NCBI GenBank assembly: GCA_036172665.1
Contig: CM069873.1
Location: 42,874,001-42,938,000 of the forward strand
Origin: Prosopocoilus inquinatus
Lineage: Eukaryota > Arthropoda > Insecta > Coleoptera > Lucanidae
Reading direction: 5' to 3'
DNA length: 64,000 nucleotides
Of the stretch, positions 12,523 through 25,914 are shown in pieces. Every line of letters starts with the position of its first letter. The first letter of the stretch is position 1. The position numbers and the translations under genes were made by a program. The notes below the pieces were generated by a model, which was not told where the DNA came from, searched no databases, and saw nothing but the letters and a program-made list of their open reading frames with translations.

Positions 12523-14596
12523 ACAATGTTCTCGGACGCAGCAGAAGCTGGAAATAGTTTTGAACGAAACAAAACGTATTAGCGTTGTTCCTGTGATGTA
12601 TCTAATCGATCCTTACTTATCTATCATGTTATTTGACGTTTGGATGGACTCCAGTAACTCTGATGTGAGATACAAAGTTTTCGGACGCAGCAGAAGCTGG
12701 AGATAGTTTTAAACGAAACAACACGCATTAGCGTTGTTCCTGTGATGTATCTAATCGATCCTTACTCATCTATCATGTTATTTGGCGTTTCGATTTACTC
12801 CAGTAACTCTGATGTGAGATACAAAGTTCTAGGACGCAGCAGAAGCTGGAAATAGTTTTGAACGAAACAACACGTATTAGCGTTGTTCCTGTGATGTATC
12901 TAATCGATCCTTACTTATCTATCATGTTATTTGACGTTTGGATGGACTCCAGTAACTCTGATGTGAGATACAAAGTTTTCGGACGCAGCAGAAGCTGGAG
13001 ATAGTTTTAAACGAAACAACACGCATTAGCGTTGTTCCTGTGATGTATCTAATCGATCCTTACTCATCTATCATGTTATTTGGCGTTTCGATGGACTCCA
13101 GTAACTCTGATGTGAGATACAAAGTTCTAGGACGCAGCAGAAGCTGGAAATAGTTTTGAACGAAACAACACGTATTAGCGTTTTTCCTGTGATGTATCTA
13201 ATCGATCCTTACTTATCTATCATGTTATTTGACGTTTGGATGGACTCCAGTAACTCTGATGTGAGATACAAAGTTCTCGGACGCAGCAGAAGCTGGAAAT
13301 AGTTTTAAACGAAACAACACGCATTAGCGTTGTACCTGTGATGTATCTAATCGATCCTTACTCATCTATCATGTTATTTGGCGTTTCGATGGACTCCAGT
13401 AACTTTGATGTGAGATACGAAGTTCTCGGACGCAGCTGAAGCTGTAAATAGTTTTAAACGAAACAACACGCATTAGCGTTGTTCCTGTGCTGTATCTAAT
13501 CGATCCTTACTTATCTATCATGTTATTTGACGTTTGGATGGACTCCAGTAACCCTGATGTGAGAAACGAAGTTCACGGACGCAGCAGAAGCTGGAAATAG
13601 TTTTAAATGAAACAACACGCATTAGCGTTGTTCCTGTGATGTATCTAATCGATCCTTATTTATCTATCATGTTATTTGACGTTTCGATGGACTCTAGTAA
13701 CTCTGATGTGAGATACGAAGTTCTTGGGTGCAGCAGAAGCTGGAAATAGTTTTAAACGAAACAACACGCATTAGCGTTGTTCCTGTGATGTATCTAATCG
13801 ATCCTTACTCATCTATCACGTTATTTGACGTTTAGATGGACTCCAGTAACTCTGATGTGAGATACAAAGTTTTCGGACGCAGCAGAAGCTGGAAATAGTT
13901 TTAAATGAAACAACAGGCATTAGCGTTGTTCCTGTGATGTATCTAATCGATCCTTACTCATCTATCATGTTATTTGACGTTTGGATGCACTCCGGTAACT
14001 TTGATGTGAGATACGAAGTTCTCGGGCGCAGCTGAAGCTAGAAATAGTTTTAAACGAAACAACACGCATTAGCGTTGTTCCTGTGACGTACCTAATCGAT
14101 CCTTACTCATCTATCATGTTATTTGACGTTTGAATGGACTCCAGTAACTCTGATGTGAGATACAATGTTCTCGGACGCAGCAGAAGCTGGAAATAGTTTT
14201 GAACGAAACAACACGTATTAGCGTTGTTCCTGTGATGTATCTAATCGATCCTTAATCATCTATCATGTTATTTGACGTTTGGATGGACTCCAGTAACTCT
14301 GATGTGAGATACAAAGTTTTTCTACGAAGCAGAAGCTGGAAATAGTTTTAAACGAAACAACACGCATTAGCGTTGTTCCTGTGATGTATCTAATCGATCC
14401 TTACTCATCTATCATGTTATTTGGCGTTTCGATGGACTCCAGTAACTCTGATGTGAGATACAAAGTTCTAGGACGCAGCAGAAGCTGGAAATAGTTTTGA
14501 ACGAAACAACACGTATTAGCGTTGTTCCTGTGATGTATCTAATCGATCCTTACTCATCTATCATGTTATTTGGCGTTTCGATGGACTCCAGTAACT
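12523..14596 (-). repeat. Inverted satellite block, 2,074 bp (14 monomers minus 12 bp)
   Basis: At 12522/12523 the sequence switches from plus-strand monomer (TTTCGTT) to reverse complement (ACAATGTTCTCGGACG). It switches back at 14596/14597 (GTAACT then GTTTCGTTT). Read on the minus strand, the block starts at monomer position 76 and ends at position 63, which is exactly 14 x 149 - 12 bp. Internally it holds a 298-bp repetition (about 12680-12840 against 12980-13130, sharing GTTCTAGGACGC). About 13380-13650 is the reverse complement of the cassette at about 600-860 (TTTCTCACATCAGGG, CAGCAC, then CAGCTG), so the material comes from the same family. The flanks, with the 7-8 bp repeat removed, rejoin to one intact monomer, which suggests insertion rather than a simple flip. 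Confidence 0.93.
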
Positions 14597-14604
14597 GTTT
14601 CGTT
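14597..14604 (+). repeat. Right 7-8 bp direct flank of the inverted block (GTTTCGTT)
   Basis: The direct array resumes with GTTTCGTT at monomer position 16, repeating the bases that precede the inverted block at 12515-12522. Removing 12523-14596 and one copy of this repeat restores a normal monomer across the site. Confidence 0.65.
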
Positions 14605-16134
14605 TAAAACTATTTCCAGCTTCCGCTGCGTCCGAAAATTTCGTATCTCACATTAGAGTTACTGGAGTCCATCGAAACGTCAAATAACATGATAGATAAG
14701 TAAGGATCGATTAGATACATCACAGGAACAACGCTAATACGTGTTGTTTCGTTCAAAACTATTTCCAGCTTCTGCTGCGTCCGAGAACTTTGTATCTCAC
14801 ATCAGAGTTACTGGAGTCCATTCAAACGTCAAATAACATGATAGATGAGTAAGGATCGATTAGATACATCACAGGAACAATGCTAATACGTGTTGTTTCG
14901 TTTAAAACTATTTCCAGCTCCTGCTGAGTCCGAAAATTTCGTATCTCACATTAGAGTTACTGTAGTCCATCGAAACGTCAAATAACATAGTAGCAAAGTA
15001 AGGATCGATTCGGTACATCACAGGAACAACGCTAATACGTGTTGTTTCGTTCAAAACTATTTCCAGCTTCTGCTGCGTCCGAAAACTTCGTATCTCACAT
15101 CAGAGTTACTGGAGTTCATCGAAACGCCAAATAACATGATAGATGAGTAAGGATCGATTAGATACATCACAGGAACAACGGTAATGCGTGTTGTTTCGTT
15201 TAAAACTATTTTCAGCTTCTGCTGCGTCCGAAAACTTTGTATCTCACATCAGAGTTACTGGAGTCCATCCAAACGTCAAATAACATGATAGATGAGTAAG
15301 GATCGATTAGATACATCACAGGAACAACGCTAATACGTGTTGTTTCGTTCAAAACTATTTCCAGCTTCTGCTGCGTCCGAGAACTTTGTATCTCACATCA
15401 GAGTTACTGGAGTCCATCGAAACGTCAAATAACATGATAGATAAGTAAGGATCGATTAGATACAGCACAGGAACAACGCTAATGCGTGTTGTTTCGTTTA
15501 AAACTATTTCCAGCTCCTGCTGCGTCCGAGAACTTTGTATCTCACATCAGAGTTACTGGAGTCCATCCAAACGTCAAATAACATGATAGATGAGTAACGA
15601 TCGATTAGATACAGCACAGGAACAACGCTAATTCGTGTTGTTTCATTTAAAACTATTTCCAGCTTCTGCTGCGTCCGAAAATTTCGTATCTCACATCAGA
15701 GTTACTGGAGTCCATCCAAACGTCAAATAACATGATAGATGAGTAAGGATCGATTAGATACATCACAGGAACAACACTAATACGTGTTGTTTCGTTTAAA
15801 ACTATTTCCAGCTTCTGCTGCGTTATAGAACTTTGTATCTCACATCAGAGTTACTGGAGTCCATCCAAACGTCAAATAACATGATGGGTGAGTAAGGATC
15901 GATTAGATACATCACAGGAACAACGCTAATGCGTGTTGTTTCATTTAAAACTATTTCCAGCTTCTGCTGCGTCCGAGAACTTCGTTTCTCACATCAGGGT
16001 TACTGGAGTCCATCCAAACGTCAAATAACATGATAGATAAGTAAGGATCGATTAGATACATCACAGGAACAACGCTAATACGTGTTGTTTCGTTCAAAAC
16101 TATTTCCAGCTTCTGCTGCGTCCGAAAATTTCGT

Positions 16135-16170
16135 ATCTCACATTAGAATTATTGGAGTCCATCGAAACGT
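16135..16170 (+). repeat. 36-bp partial monomer
   Basis: CATCGAAACGT runs straight into ATCTCACATCAAAG, so the array carries 36 bp of one monomer followed by the start of the same stretch in another (equivalently a 113-bp deletion). CGT is present at both break sites, which fits exchange or repair at a 3-bp microhomology. Confidence 0.85.
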
Positions 16171-17267
16171 ATCTCACATCAAAGTTACCGGAGTGCATCC
16201 AAACGTCAAATAACATGATAGATGAGTAAGGATCGATTAGATACATCACAGGAACAACGCTAATGCGTGTTGTTTCATTTAAAACTATTTCCAGCTTCTG
16301 CTGCGTCCGAAAATTTCGTATCTCACATCAGAGTTACTGGAGTCCATCGAAACGTCAAATAACATAGTAGATAAGTAAGGATCGATTAGATACATCACAG
16401 GAACAACGCTAATACGTGTTGTTTCGTTCAAAACTATTTCCAGCTTCTGCTGCGTCCGAGAACATTGTATCTCACATTAGAGTTACTGGAGTCCATTCAA
16501 ACGTCAAATAACATGATAGATGAGTAAGGATCGATTACATTCATCACAGGAACAACGCTAATACGTGTTGTTTCGCTTAAAACTATTTCCAGCTTCTGCT
16601 GCTTCCGAAAACGTCGTATCTCACATCAGAGTTACTGGAGTCCATCGAAACGTCAAATAACATGATAGATAAGTAAAGATCGATTAGATACAGCACAGGA
16701 ACAACGCTAATGCGTGTTGTTTCATTTAAAACTATTTCCAGCTTCTGCTGCGTCCGAAAATTTCGTATCTCACATCAGAGTTACTGGAGTCCATCCAAAC
16801 GTCAAATAACATGATAGATGAGTAAGAATCGATTAGATACATCACAGGAACAACGCTAATACGTGTTGTTTCGTTCAAAACTATTTCCAGCTTCTGCTGC
16901 GTCCGAGAACTTTGTATCTCACATCAGAGATACTGGAGTCCATCCAAACGTCAAATAACATGATAGATGAGTAAGGATCGATTAGATACATCACAGGAAC
17001 AACGCTAATGCGTGTTGTTTCGTTTAAAACTATTTCCAGCTTCTGCTGCGTCCGAAAACGTCGTATCTCACTTCAGAGTTACTGGAGTCCATCGAAACGT
17101 GAAATAACATGATAGATAAGTAAGGATCGATTAGATACAGCACAGGAACAACACTAATGCGTGTTGTTTCGTTTAAAATTATTTCCAGCTCCTGCTGCGT
17201 CCAAAAACTTCGTATCTCACATCAGAGTTACTAGAGTCCATCGAAACGTCAAATAACATGATAGATA

Positions 17268-19011
17268 AGTAAGGATCGATTAGATACATCACAGGAACAA
17301 TGCTAATACGTGTTGTTTCGTTTAAAACTATTTCCAGCTTCTGCTGCGTCCGAAAATTTCGTATCTCAAATTAGAGTTACTGTAGTCCATCGAAACGTCA
17401 AATAACATAGTAGCAAAGTAAGGATCGATTCGGTACATCACAGGAACAACGCTAATACGTGTTGTTTCGTTCAAAACTATTTCCAGCTTCTGCTGCGTCC
17501 GAAAACTTCGTATCTCACATCAGAGTTACTGGAGTCCATCCAAATGTCAAATAACATGATAGATGAGTAAGGATCGATTAGATACAGCACAGGAACAACG
17601 CTAATGCGTGTTGTTTCATGTAAAACTATTTCTAGCTTCAGCTGCGCCCGAGAACTTCGTATCTCACATCAAAGTTACCGGAGTCCATCCAAACGTCAAA
17701 TAACATGATGGGTGAGTAAGGATCGATTAGATACATCACAGGAACAACGCTAATGCGTGTTGTTTCATTTAAAACTATTTCCAGCTTCTGCTGCGTCCGA
17801 GAACTTCGTTTCTCACATCAGGGTTACTGGAGTCCATCCAAACGTCAAATAACATGATAGATAAGTAAGGATCGATTAGATACAGCACAGGAACAACGCT
17901 AATGCGTGTTGTTTCGTTTAAAACTATTTCCAGCTTCAGCTGCGCCCGAGAACTTCGTATCTCACATCAAAGTTACTGGAGTCCATCGAAACGCCAAATA
18001 ACATGATAGATGAGTAAGGATCGATTAGATACATCACAGGAACAACGCTAATGCGTGTTGTTTCGTTTAAAACTATTTCCAGCTTCTGCTGCGTCCGAAA
18101 ATTTCGTATCACACATTAGAGTTACTGGAGTCCATCGAAACGTCAAATAACATGATAGATGAGTAAGGATCGATTAGATACATCACAGGAACAACGCTAA
18201 TACGTGCTGTTTCATTTAAAACTATTTCCAGCTTCAGCTGCGTCCGAGAACTTCGTATCTCACATCAAAGTTACTGGAGTCCATGGAAACGCCAAATAAC
18301 ATGATAGATGAGTAAGGATCGATTAGATACATCACAGGAACAACGCTAATGCGTGTTGTTTCATTTAAAACTATTTCCAGCTTCAGCTGCGTCCGAGAAC
18401 TTCGTATCTCACTTCAGAGTTACTGGAGCCCATCCAAACGTCAAATAACATGATAGATGAGTAAGGATCGATTACATTCATCACAGGAACAACGTGTTGT
18501 TTCGTTTAAAACTATTTCCAGCTTCTGCTGCGTCCGAAAACGTCGTATCTCACATCAGAGTTACTGGAGTCCATCGAAACGTCAAATAACATGATAGATA
18601 AGTAAAGATCGATTAGATACAGCACAGGAACAACGCTAATGCGTGTTGTTTCATTTAAAACTATTTCCAGCTTCTGCTGCGTCCGAAAATTTCGTATCTC
18701 ACATCAGAGTTACTGGAGTCCATCCAAACGTCAAATAACATGATAGATGAGTAAGAATCGATTAGATACATCACAGGAACAACGCTAATACGTGTTGTTT
18801 CGTTCAAAACTATTTCCAGCTTCTGCTGCGTCCGAGAACTTTGTATCTCACATCAGAGATACTGGAGTCCATCCAAACGTCAAATAACATGATAGATGAG
18901 TAAGGATCGATTAGATACATCACAGGAACAACGCTAATGCGTGTTGTTTCCTTTAAAACTATTTCCAGCTTCTGCTGCGTCCGAAAACGTCGTATCTCAC
19001 TTCAGAGTTAC
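17268..19011 (+). repeat. Long-range duplicated segment, copy 2 (partner 118-1712)
   Basis: Matches the start of the window nearly base for base (marks listed under the partner). It contains one extra monomer at about 18619-18767, with AGCACAGG, GCGTG, CATTTAAA and TAAGAATCG. The same extra monomer follows the AGTAAAGATCG mark at about 16690-16830, so the first copy has probably lost it. The segment runs on into CACTAATGCG and CAAAAACTTCG monomers that differ from the first copy. Confidence 0.85.
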
Positions 19012-19139
19012 TGGAGTCCATCGAAACGTGAAATAACATGATAGATAAGTAAGGATCGATTAGATACAGCACAGGAACAACACTAATGCGTGTTGTTTCG
19101 TTTAAAATTATTTCCAGCTCCTGCTGCGTCCAAAAACTT

Positions 19140-20270
19140 CGTATCTCACCTCAGAGTTACTAGAGTCCATCGAAACGCCAAATAACATGATAGATGGGTA
19201 AGGATCGATTAGATACATCACAGGAACAACGCTAATGCGTGTTGTTTCGTTTCAAACTATCTCCAGCTTCTGCTGCGTCCGAAAACTTTGTATCTCACAT
19301 CAGAGTTACTGGAGTCCATCCAAACGTCAAATAACATGATAGATAAGTAAAGATCGATTAGATACATCACAGGAACAACGCTAATACGTGTTGTTTCGTT
19401 TAAAACTATTTCCAGCTTCTGCTGCGTCCGAAAATTTCGTATCTCACATTAGAATTATTGGAGTCCATCGAAACGTCAAATAACATAGTAGCTAAGTAAG
19501 TATCGATTAGGTACATCACAGGAACAACGCTAATACGTGTTGTTTCGTTCAAAACTATTTCCAGCTTCTGCTGCGTCCGAAAACTTTGTATCTCACATCA
19601 GAGTTACTAGAGTCCATCGAAACGCCAAATAACATGATAGATGGGTAAGGATCGATTAGACACATCACAGGAACAACGCTAATACGTGTTGTTTCGTTTA
19701 AAACTATTTCCAGCTTCTGCTGCGTCCGAAAATTTCGTATCTCACATTAGAGTTACTGGAGTCCATCGAAACGTCAAATAACATAGTAGCTAAGTAAGGA
19801 TCGATTAGATACATCACAGGAACAACGCTAATACGTGTTGTTTCATTTAAAACTATTTCCAGCTTCAGCTGCGTCCGAGAACTTCGTATCTCACAACAAA
19901 GTTACTGGAGTCCATCGAAACGCCAAATAACATGATAGATAAGTAAGGATCGATTAGATACATCACAGGAACAACGCTAATACGTGTTGTTTCATTTAAA
20001 ACTATTTCCAGCTTCAGCTGCGTCCGAGAACTTCGTATCTCACTTCAGAGTTACTGGAGCCCATCCAAACGTCAAATAACATGATAGATGAGTAAGGATC
20101 GATTACATTCATCACAGGAACAACGCTAATACGTGTTGTCTCGTTTAAAGCTATTTCCAGCTTCTGCTGCGTCCGAAAACGTCGTATCTCACATCAGAGT
20201 TACTGGAGTCCATCGAAACGTCAAATAACATGATAGATAAGTAAGGATCGATTAGATACATCACAGGAAC
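19140..20270 (+). repeat. Segment repeated at 47671-48801
   Basis: Offset 28,531 bp. Shared marks are GATGGGTAAGG, GTTTCAAACTATCTCC, TAAGTATCGATTAGG, GATTAGACACATC (19655 and 48186), CACAACAAAG and TACATTCATC followed by TGTCTCGTTTAAAGC. The 5' part also lies at about 42280-42680. Agreement ends where the later copy changes to ATTACAGG and TTTAAAATTATTTCC. Confidence 0.75.
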
Positions 20271-22825
20271 AACGCTAATACGTGTTGTTTCGTTTAAAAC
20301 TATTTCCAGCTTCTGCTGCGTCCGAAAATTTCGTATCTAACATCAAAGTTACTGGAGTCCATCGAAACGCCAAATAACATGATAGATGAGTAAGGATCGA
20401 TTAGATACAGCACAGGAACAACGCTAATGCGTGTTGTTTCGTTTAAAACTATTTCCAGCTCCTGCTGCGTCCAAAAACTTCGTATCTCACATCAGAGTTA
20501 CTAGAGTCCATCGAAACGTCAAATAACATGATAGATGAGTAAGGATCGATTAGATACATCACAGGAACAATGCTAATACGTGTTGTTTCGTTTAAAACTA
20601 TTTCCAGCTTCTGCTGCCTCCGAAAATTTCGTATCTCAAATTAGAGTTACTGTAGTCCATCGAAACGTCAAATAACATAGTAGCAAAGTAAGGATCGATT
20701 CGGTACATCACAGGAACAACGCTAATACGTGTTGTTTCGTTCAAAACTATTTCCAGCTTCTGCTGCGTCCGAAAACTTCGTATCTCACATCAGAGTTACT
20801 GGAGTCCATCCAAACGTCAAATAACATGATAGATGAGTAAGGATCGATTAGATACAGCACAGGAACAACGCTAATACGTGTTGTTTCGTTTAAAACTATT
20901 TCCAGCTCCTGCTGCGTCCAAAAACTTCGTATCTCACATCAGAGTTACTAGAGTCCATCGAAACGTCAAATAACATGATAGATGAGTAAGGATCGATTAG
21001 ATACATCACAGGAACAACGCTAATACGTGTTGTCTCGTTTAAAGCTATTTCCAGCTTCTGCTGCGTCCGAAAACGTCGTATCTCACATCAGAGTTACTGG
21101 AGTCCATCGAAACGTCAAATAACATGATAGATAAGTAAGGATCGATTAGATACATCACAGGAACAACGCTAATACGTGTTGTTTCGTTTAAAACTATTTC
21201 CAGCTTCTGCTGCGTCCGAAAATTTCGTATCTAACATCAATGTTACTGGAGTCCATCGAAACGCCAAATAACATGATAGATGAGTAAGGATCGATTAGAT
21301 ACAGCACAGGAACAACGCTAATGCGTGTTGTTTCATGTAAAACTATTTCCAGCTTCAGCTGCGTCCGAGAACTTCGTATCTCACATCAAAGTTACTGGAG
21401 TCCATTCAAACGTCAAATAACATGATAGATGAGTAAGGATCGATTAGATACGTCACAGGAACAACGCTAATGCGTGTTGTTTCGTTTAAAACTATTTCTA
21501 GCTTCAGCTGCGCCCGAGAACTTCGTATCTCACATCAAAGTTACCGGAGTGCATCCAAACGTCAAATAACATGATAGATGAGTAAGGATCGATTAGATAC
21601 ATCACAGGAACAACGCTAATACGTGTTGTTTCGTTCAAAATTATTTCCAGCTTCTGCTGCGTCCGAGAACATTGTATCTCTCATCAGAGTTACTGGAGTC
21701 CATTCAAACGTCAAATAACATGATAGATGAGTAAGGATCGATTAGATACGTCACAGGAACAACGCTGATGCGTGTTGTTTCGTTTAAAACTATTTCTAGC
21801 TTCAGCTGCGCCCGAGAACTTCGTATCTCACATCAAAGTTACCGGAGTGCATCCAAACGTCAAATAACATGATAGATGAGTAAGTATCGATTAGATACAT
21901 CACAGGAACAACGCTAATGCGTGTTGTTTCATTTAAAACTATTTCCAGCTTCTGCTGCGTCCGAAAACTTTGTATCTCACATCAGAGTTACTGGAGTCCA
22001 TCGAAACGTCAAATAACATGATAGATGAGTAAGGATCGATTAGATACATCACAGGAACAACGCTAATACGTGTTGTTTCGTTTAAAACTATTTCCAGCTT
22101 CTGCTGCGTCCGAAAATTTCGTATCTCACATTAGAATTATTGGAGTCCATCGAAACCTCAAATAACATAGTAGCTAAGTAAGGATCGATTAGGTACATCA
22201 CAGGAACAACGCTACTACGTGTTGTTTCGTTCAAAACTATTTCCAGCTTCTGCTGCGTCCGAGAATATTGTATCTCACATTAGAGTTACTGGAGTCCATT
22301 CAAACGTCAAATAACATGATAGATGAGTAAGGATCGATTAGATACATCACAGGAACAACGCTAATGCGTGTTGTTTCGTTTAAAACTATTTCTAGCTTCA
22401 GCTGCGCCCGAGAACTTCGTATCTCACATCAAAGTTACTGGAGTCCATCGAAACGCCAAATAACATGATAGATGAGTAAGGATCGATTAGATACATCACA
22501 GGAACAACTCTAATGCGTGTTGTTTCGTTTAAAACTATTTCCAGCTTCTGCTGCGTCCGAAAATTTCGTATCACACATTAGAGTTACTGGAGTCCATCGA
22601 AACGTCAAATAACATGATAGATGAGTAAGGATCGATTAGATACAGCACAGGAACAACACTAATGCGTGTTGTTTCGTTTAAAATTATTTCCAGCTCCTGC
22701 TGCGTCCAAAAACTTCGTATCTCACATCAGAGTTACTAGAGTCCATCGAAACGTCAAATAACATGATAGATGAGTAAGGATCGATTAGATACATCACAGG
22801 AACAACGCTAATACGTGTTGTTTCG
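19995..22825 (+). repeat. 19-monomer higher-order unit (2,831 bp), copy 1
   Basis: CGGTACATC (20701 and 23532), TGCTAATACG (20571 and 23402) and TACGTGTTGTCTCG (20130 and 22961) all recur at 2,831 bp, which is 19 x 149. The unit runs through CAGCTG/GAGCCC/TACATTC, TGTCTCG/AAAACGTCG, CTAACATCAAAG, CTCCTGCTGCGTCCA, the CGGTACATC cassette, CATGTAAAAC, two TCTAGC/CTGCGCCC/ACCGG monomers, TAGAATTATTGG, GCTACTACG and GAGAATATTG types. A piece of it, about 19955-22292, recurs at 49482-51819. Confidence 0.85.
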
Positions 22826-25656
22826 TTTAAAACTATTTCCAGCTTCAGCTGCGTCCGAGAACTTCGTATTTCACTTCAGAGTTACTGGAGCCCATCCAAA
22901 CGTCAAATAACATGATAGATGAGTAAGGATCGATTACATTCATCACAGGAACAACGCTAATACGTGTTGTCTCGTTTAAAGCTATTTCCAGCTTCTGCTG
23001 CGTCCGAAAACGTCGTATCTCACATCAGAGTTACTGGAGTCCATCGAAACGTCAAATAACATGATAGATAAGTAAGGATCGATTAGATACATCACAGGAA
23101 CAACGCTGATACGTGTTGTTTCGTTTAAAACTATTTCCAGCTTCTGCTGCGTCCGAAAATTTCGTATCTAACATCAAAGTTACTGGAGTCCATCGAAACG
23201 CCAAATAACATGATAGATGAGTAAGGATCGATTAGATACAGCACAGGAACAACGCTAATGCGTGTTGTTTCGTTTAAAACTATTTCCAGCTCCTGCTGCG
23301 TCCAAAAACTTCGTATCTCACATCAGAGTTACTAGAGTCCATCGAAACGTCAAATAACATGATAGATGAGTAAGGATCGATTAGATACATCACAGGAACA
23401 ATGCTAATACGTGTTGTTTCGTTTAAAACTATTTCCAGCTTCTGCTGCCTCCGAAAATTTCGTATCTCAAATTAGAGTTACTGTAGTCCATCGAAACGTC
23501 AAATAACATAGTAGCAAAGTAAGGATCGATTCGGTACATCACAGGAACAACGCTAATACGTGTTGTTTCGTTCAAAACTATTTCCAGCTTCTGCTGCGTC
23601 CGAAAACTTCGTATCTCACATCAGAGTTACTGGAGTCCATCCAAACGTCAAATAACATGATAGATGAGTAAGGATCGATTAGATACAGCACAGGAACAAC
23701 GCTAATGCGTGTTGTTTCGTTTAAAACTATTTCCAGCTCCTGCTGCGTCCAAAAACTTCGTATCTCACATCAGAGTTACTAGAGTCCATCGATACGTCAA
23801 ATAACATGATAGATGAGTAAGGATCGATTAGATACATCACAGGAACAACGCTAATACGTGTTGTCTCGTTTAAAGCTATTTCCAGCTTCTGCTGCGTCCG
23901 AAAACGTCGTATCTCACATCAGAGTTACTGGAGTCCATCGAAACGTCAAATAACATGATAGATAAGTAAGGATCGATTAGATACATCACAGGAACAACGC
24001 TAATACGTGTTGTTTCGTTTAAAACTATTTCCAGCTTCTGCTGCGTCCGAAAATTTCGTATCTAACATCAAAGTTACTGGAGTCCATCGAAACGCCAAAT
24101 AACATGATAGATGAGTAAGGATCGATTAGATACAGCACAGGAACAACGCTAATGCGTGTTGTTTCATGTAAAACTATTTCCAGCTTCAGCTGCGTCCGAG
24201 AACTTCGTATCTCACATCAAAGTTACTGGAGTCCATTCAAACGTCAAATAACATGATAGATGAGTAAGGATCGATTAGATACGTCACAGGAACAACGCTA
24301 ATGCGTGTTGTTTCGTTTAAAACTATTTCTAGCTTCAGCTGCGCCCGAGAACTTCGTATCTCACATCAAAGTTACCGGAGTGCATCCAAACGTCAAATAA
24401 CATGATAGATGAGTAAGGATCGATTAGATACATCACAGGAACAACGCTAATACGTGTTGTTTCCTTCAAAACTATTTCCAGCTTCTGCTGCGTCCGAGAA
24501 CATTGTATCTCTCATCAGAGTTACTGGAGTCCATTCAAACGTCAAATAACATGATAGATGAGTAAGGATCGATTAGATACGTCACAGGAACAACGCTGAT
24601 GCGTGTTGTTTCGTTTAAAACTATTTCTAGCTTCAGCTGCGCCCGAGAACTTCGTATCTCACATCAAAGTTACCGGAGTGCATCCAAACGTCAAATAACA
24701 TGATAGATGAGTAAGTATCGATTAGATACATCACAGGAACAACGCTAATGCGTGTTGTTTCATTTAAAACTATTTCCAGCTTCTGCTGCGTCCGAAAACT
24801 TTGTATCTCACATCAGAGTTACTGGAGTCCATCGAAACGTCAAATAACATGATAGATGAGTAAGGATCGATTAGATACATCACAGGAACAACGCTAATAC
24901 GTGTTGTTTCGTTTAAAACTATTTCCAGCTTCTGCTGCGTCCGAAAATTTCGTATCTCACATTAGAATTATTGGAGTCCATCGAAACGTCAAATAACATA
25001 GTAGCTAAGTAAGGATCGATTAGGTACATCACAGGAACAACGCTACTACGTGTTGTTTCGTTCAAAACTATTTCCAGCTTCTGCTGCGTCCGAGAATATT
25101 GTATCTCACATTAGAGTTACTGGAGTCCATTCAAACGTCAAATAACATGATAGATGAGTAAGGATCGATTAGATACATCACAGGAACAACGCTAATGCGT
25201 GTTGTTTCGTTTAAAACTATTTCTAGCTTCAGCTGCGCCCGAGAACTTCGTATCTCACATCAAAGTTACTGGAGTCCATCGAAACGCCAAATAACATGAT
25301 AGATGAGTAAGGATCGATTAGATACATCACAGGAACAACTCTAATGCGTGTTGTTTCGTTTAAAACTATTTCCAGCTTCTGCTGCGTCCGAAAATTTCGT
25401 ATCACACATTAGAGTTACTGGAGTCCATCGAAACGTCAAATAACATGATAGATGAGTAAGGATCGATTAGATACAGCACAGGAACAACACTAATGCGTGT
25501 TGTTTCGTTTAAAATTATTTCCAGCTCCTGCTGCGTCCAAAAACTTCGTATCTCACATCAGAGTTACTAGAGTCCATCGAAACGTCAAATAACATGATAG
25601 ATGAGTAAGGATCGATTAGATACATCACAGGAACAACGCTAATACGTGTTGTTTCG
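22826..25656 (+). repeat. 19-monomer higher-order unit (2,831 bp), copy 2
   Basis: Directly abuts copy 1 and follows it monomer for monomer with scattered single substitutions: GTATTTCAC for GTATCTCAC near 22868, CTGATACG near 23106, GATACGTC near 23791, TTTCCTTCAAAAC near 24464. A third unit does not follow: after 25656 the sequence goes to a TGCTTCCGAAAATTTCG monomer. Confidence 0.85.
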
Positions 25657-25914
25657 TTTAAAACTATTTCCAGCTTCTGCTGCTTCCGAAAATTTCGTAT
25701 CTCACATCAGAGTTACTGGAGTCCATCGAAACGCCAAATAACATGATAGATGAGTAAGGATCAATTAGATACAGCACAGGAACAACACTAATGCGTGTTG
25801 TTTCGTTTAAAACTTTTTCCAGCTCCTGCTGCGTCCAAAAACTTCGTATCTCACATCAGAGTTACTAGAGTCCATCGAAACGTCAAATAACATGATAGAT
25901 GAGTAAGGATCGAT

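Larger units (their letters stand above)
14597..17267 (+). repeat. Direct-orientation mosaic of cassettes
   Basis: About 18 monomers, with no gene. A copy of the TGCTAATACG / AGCAAAGTAAGG / CGGTACATC cassette lies at about 14880-15020, carrying private changes such as CTGCTGAGTCC. GCGTTATAGAAC (near 15822) is a three-base variant of GCGTCCGAGAAC that I saw only here. The part at about 16500-17220 repeats at about 18440-19150, with an offset of 1,929 bp (13 monomers minus the 8-bp deletion). Confidence 0.75.

Noticed and set aside
12523..14596. Inverted block as a transposon
   Set aside because: It has a target-duplication-like flank, but its content is only satellite monomers, with no terminal inverted repeats or coding sequence.
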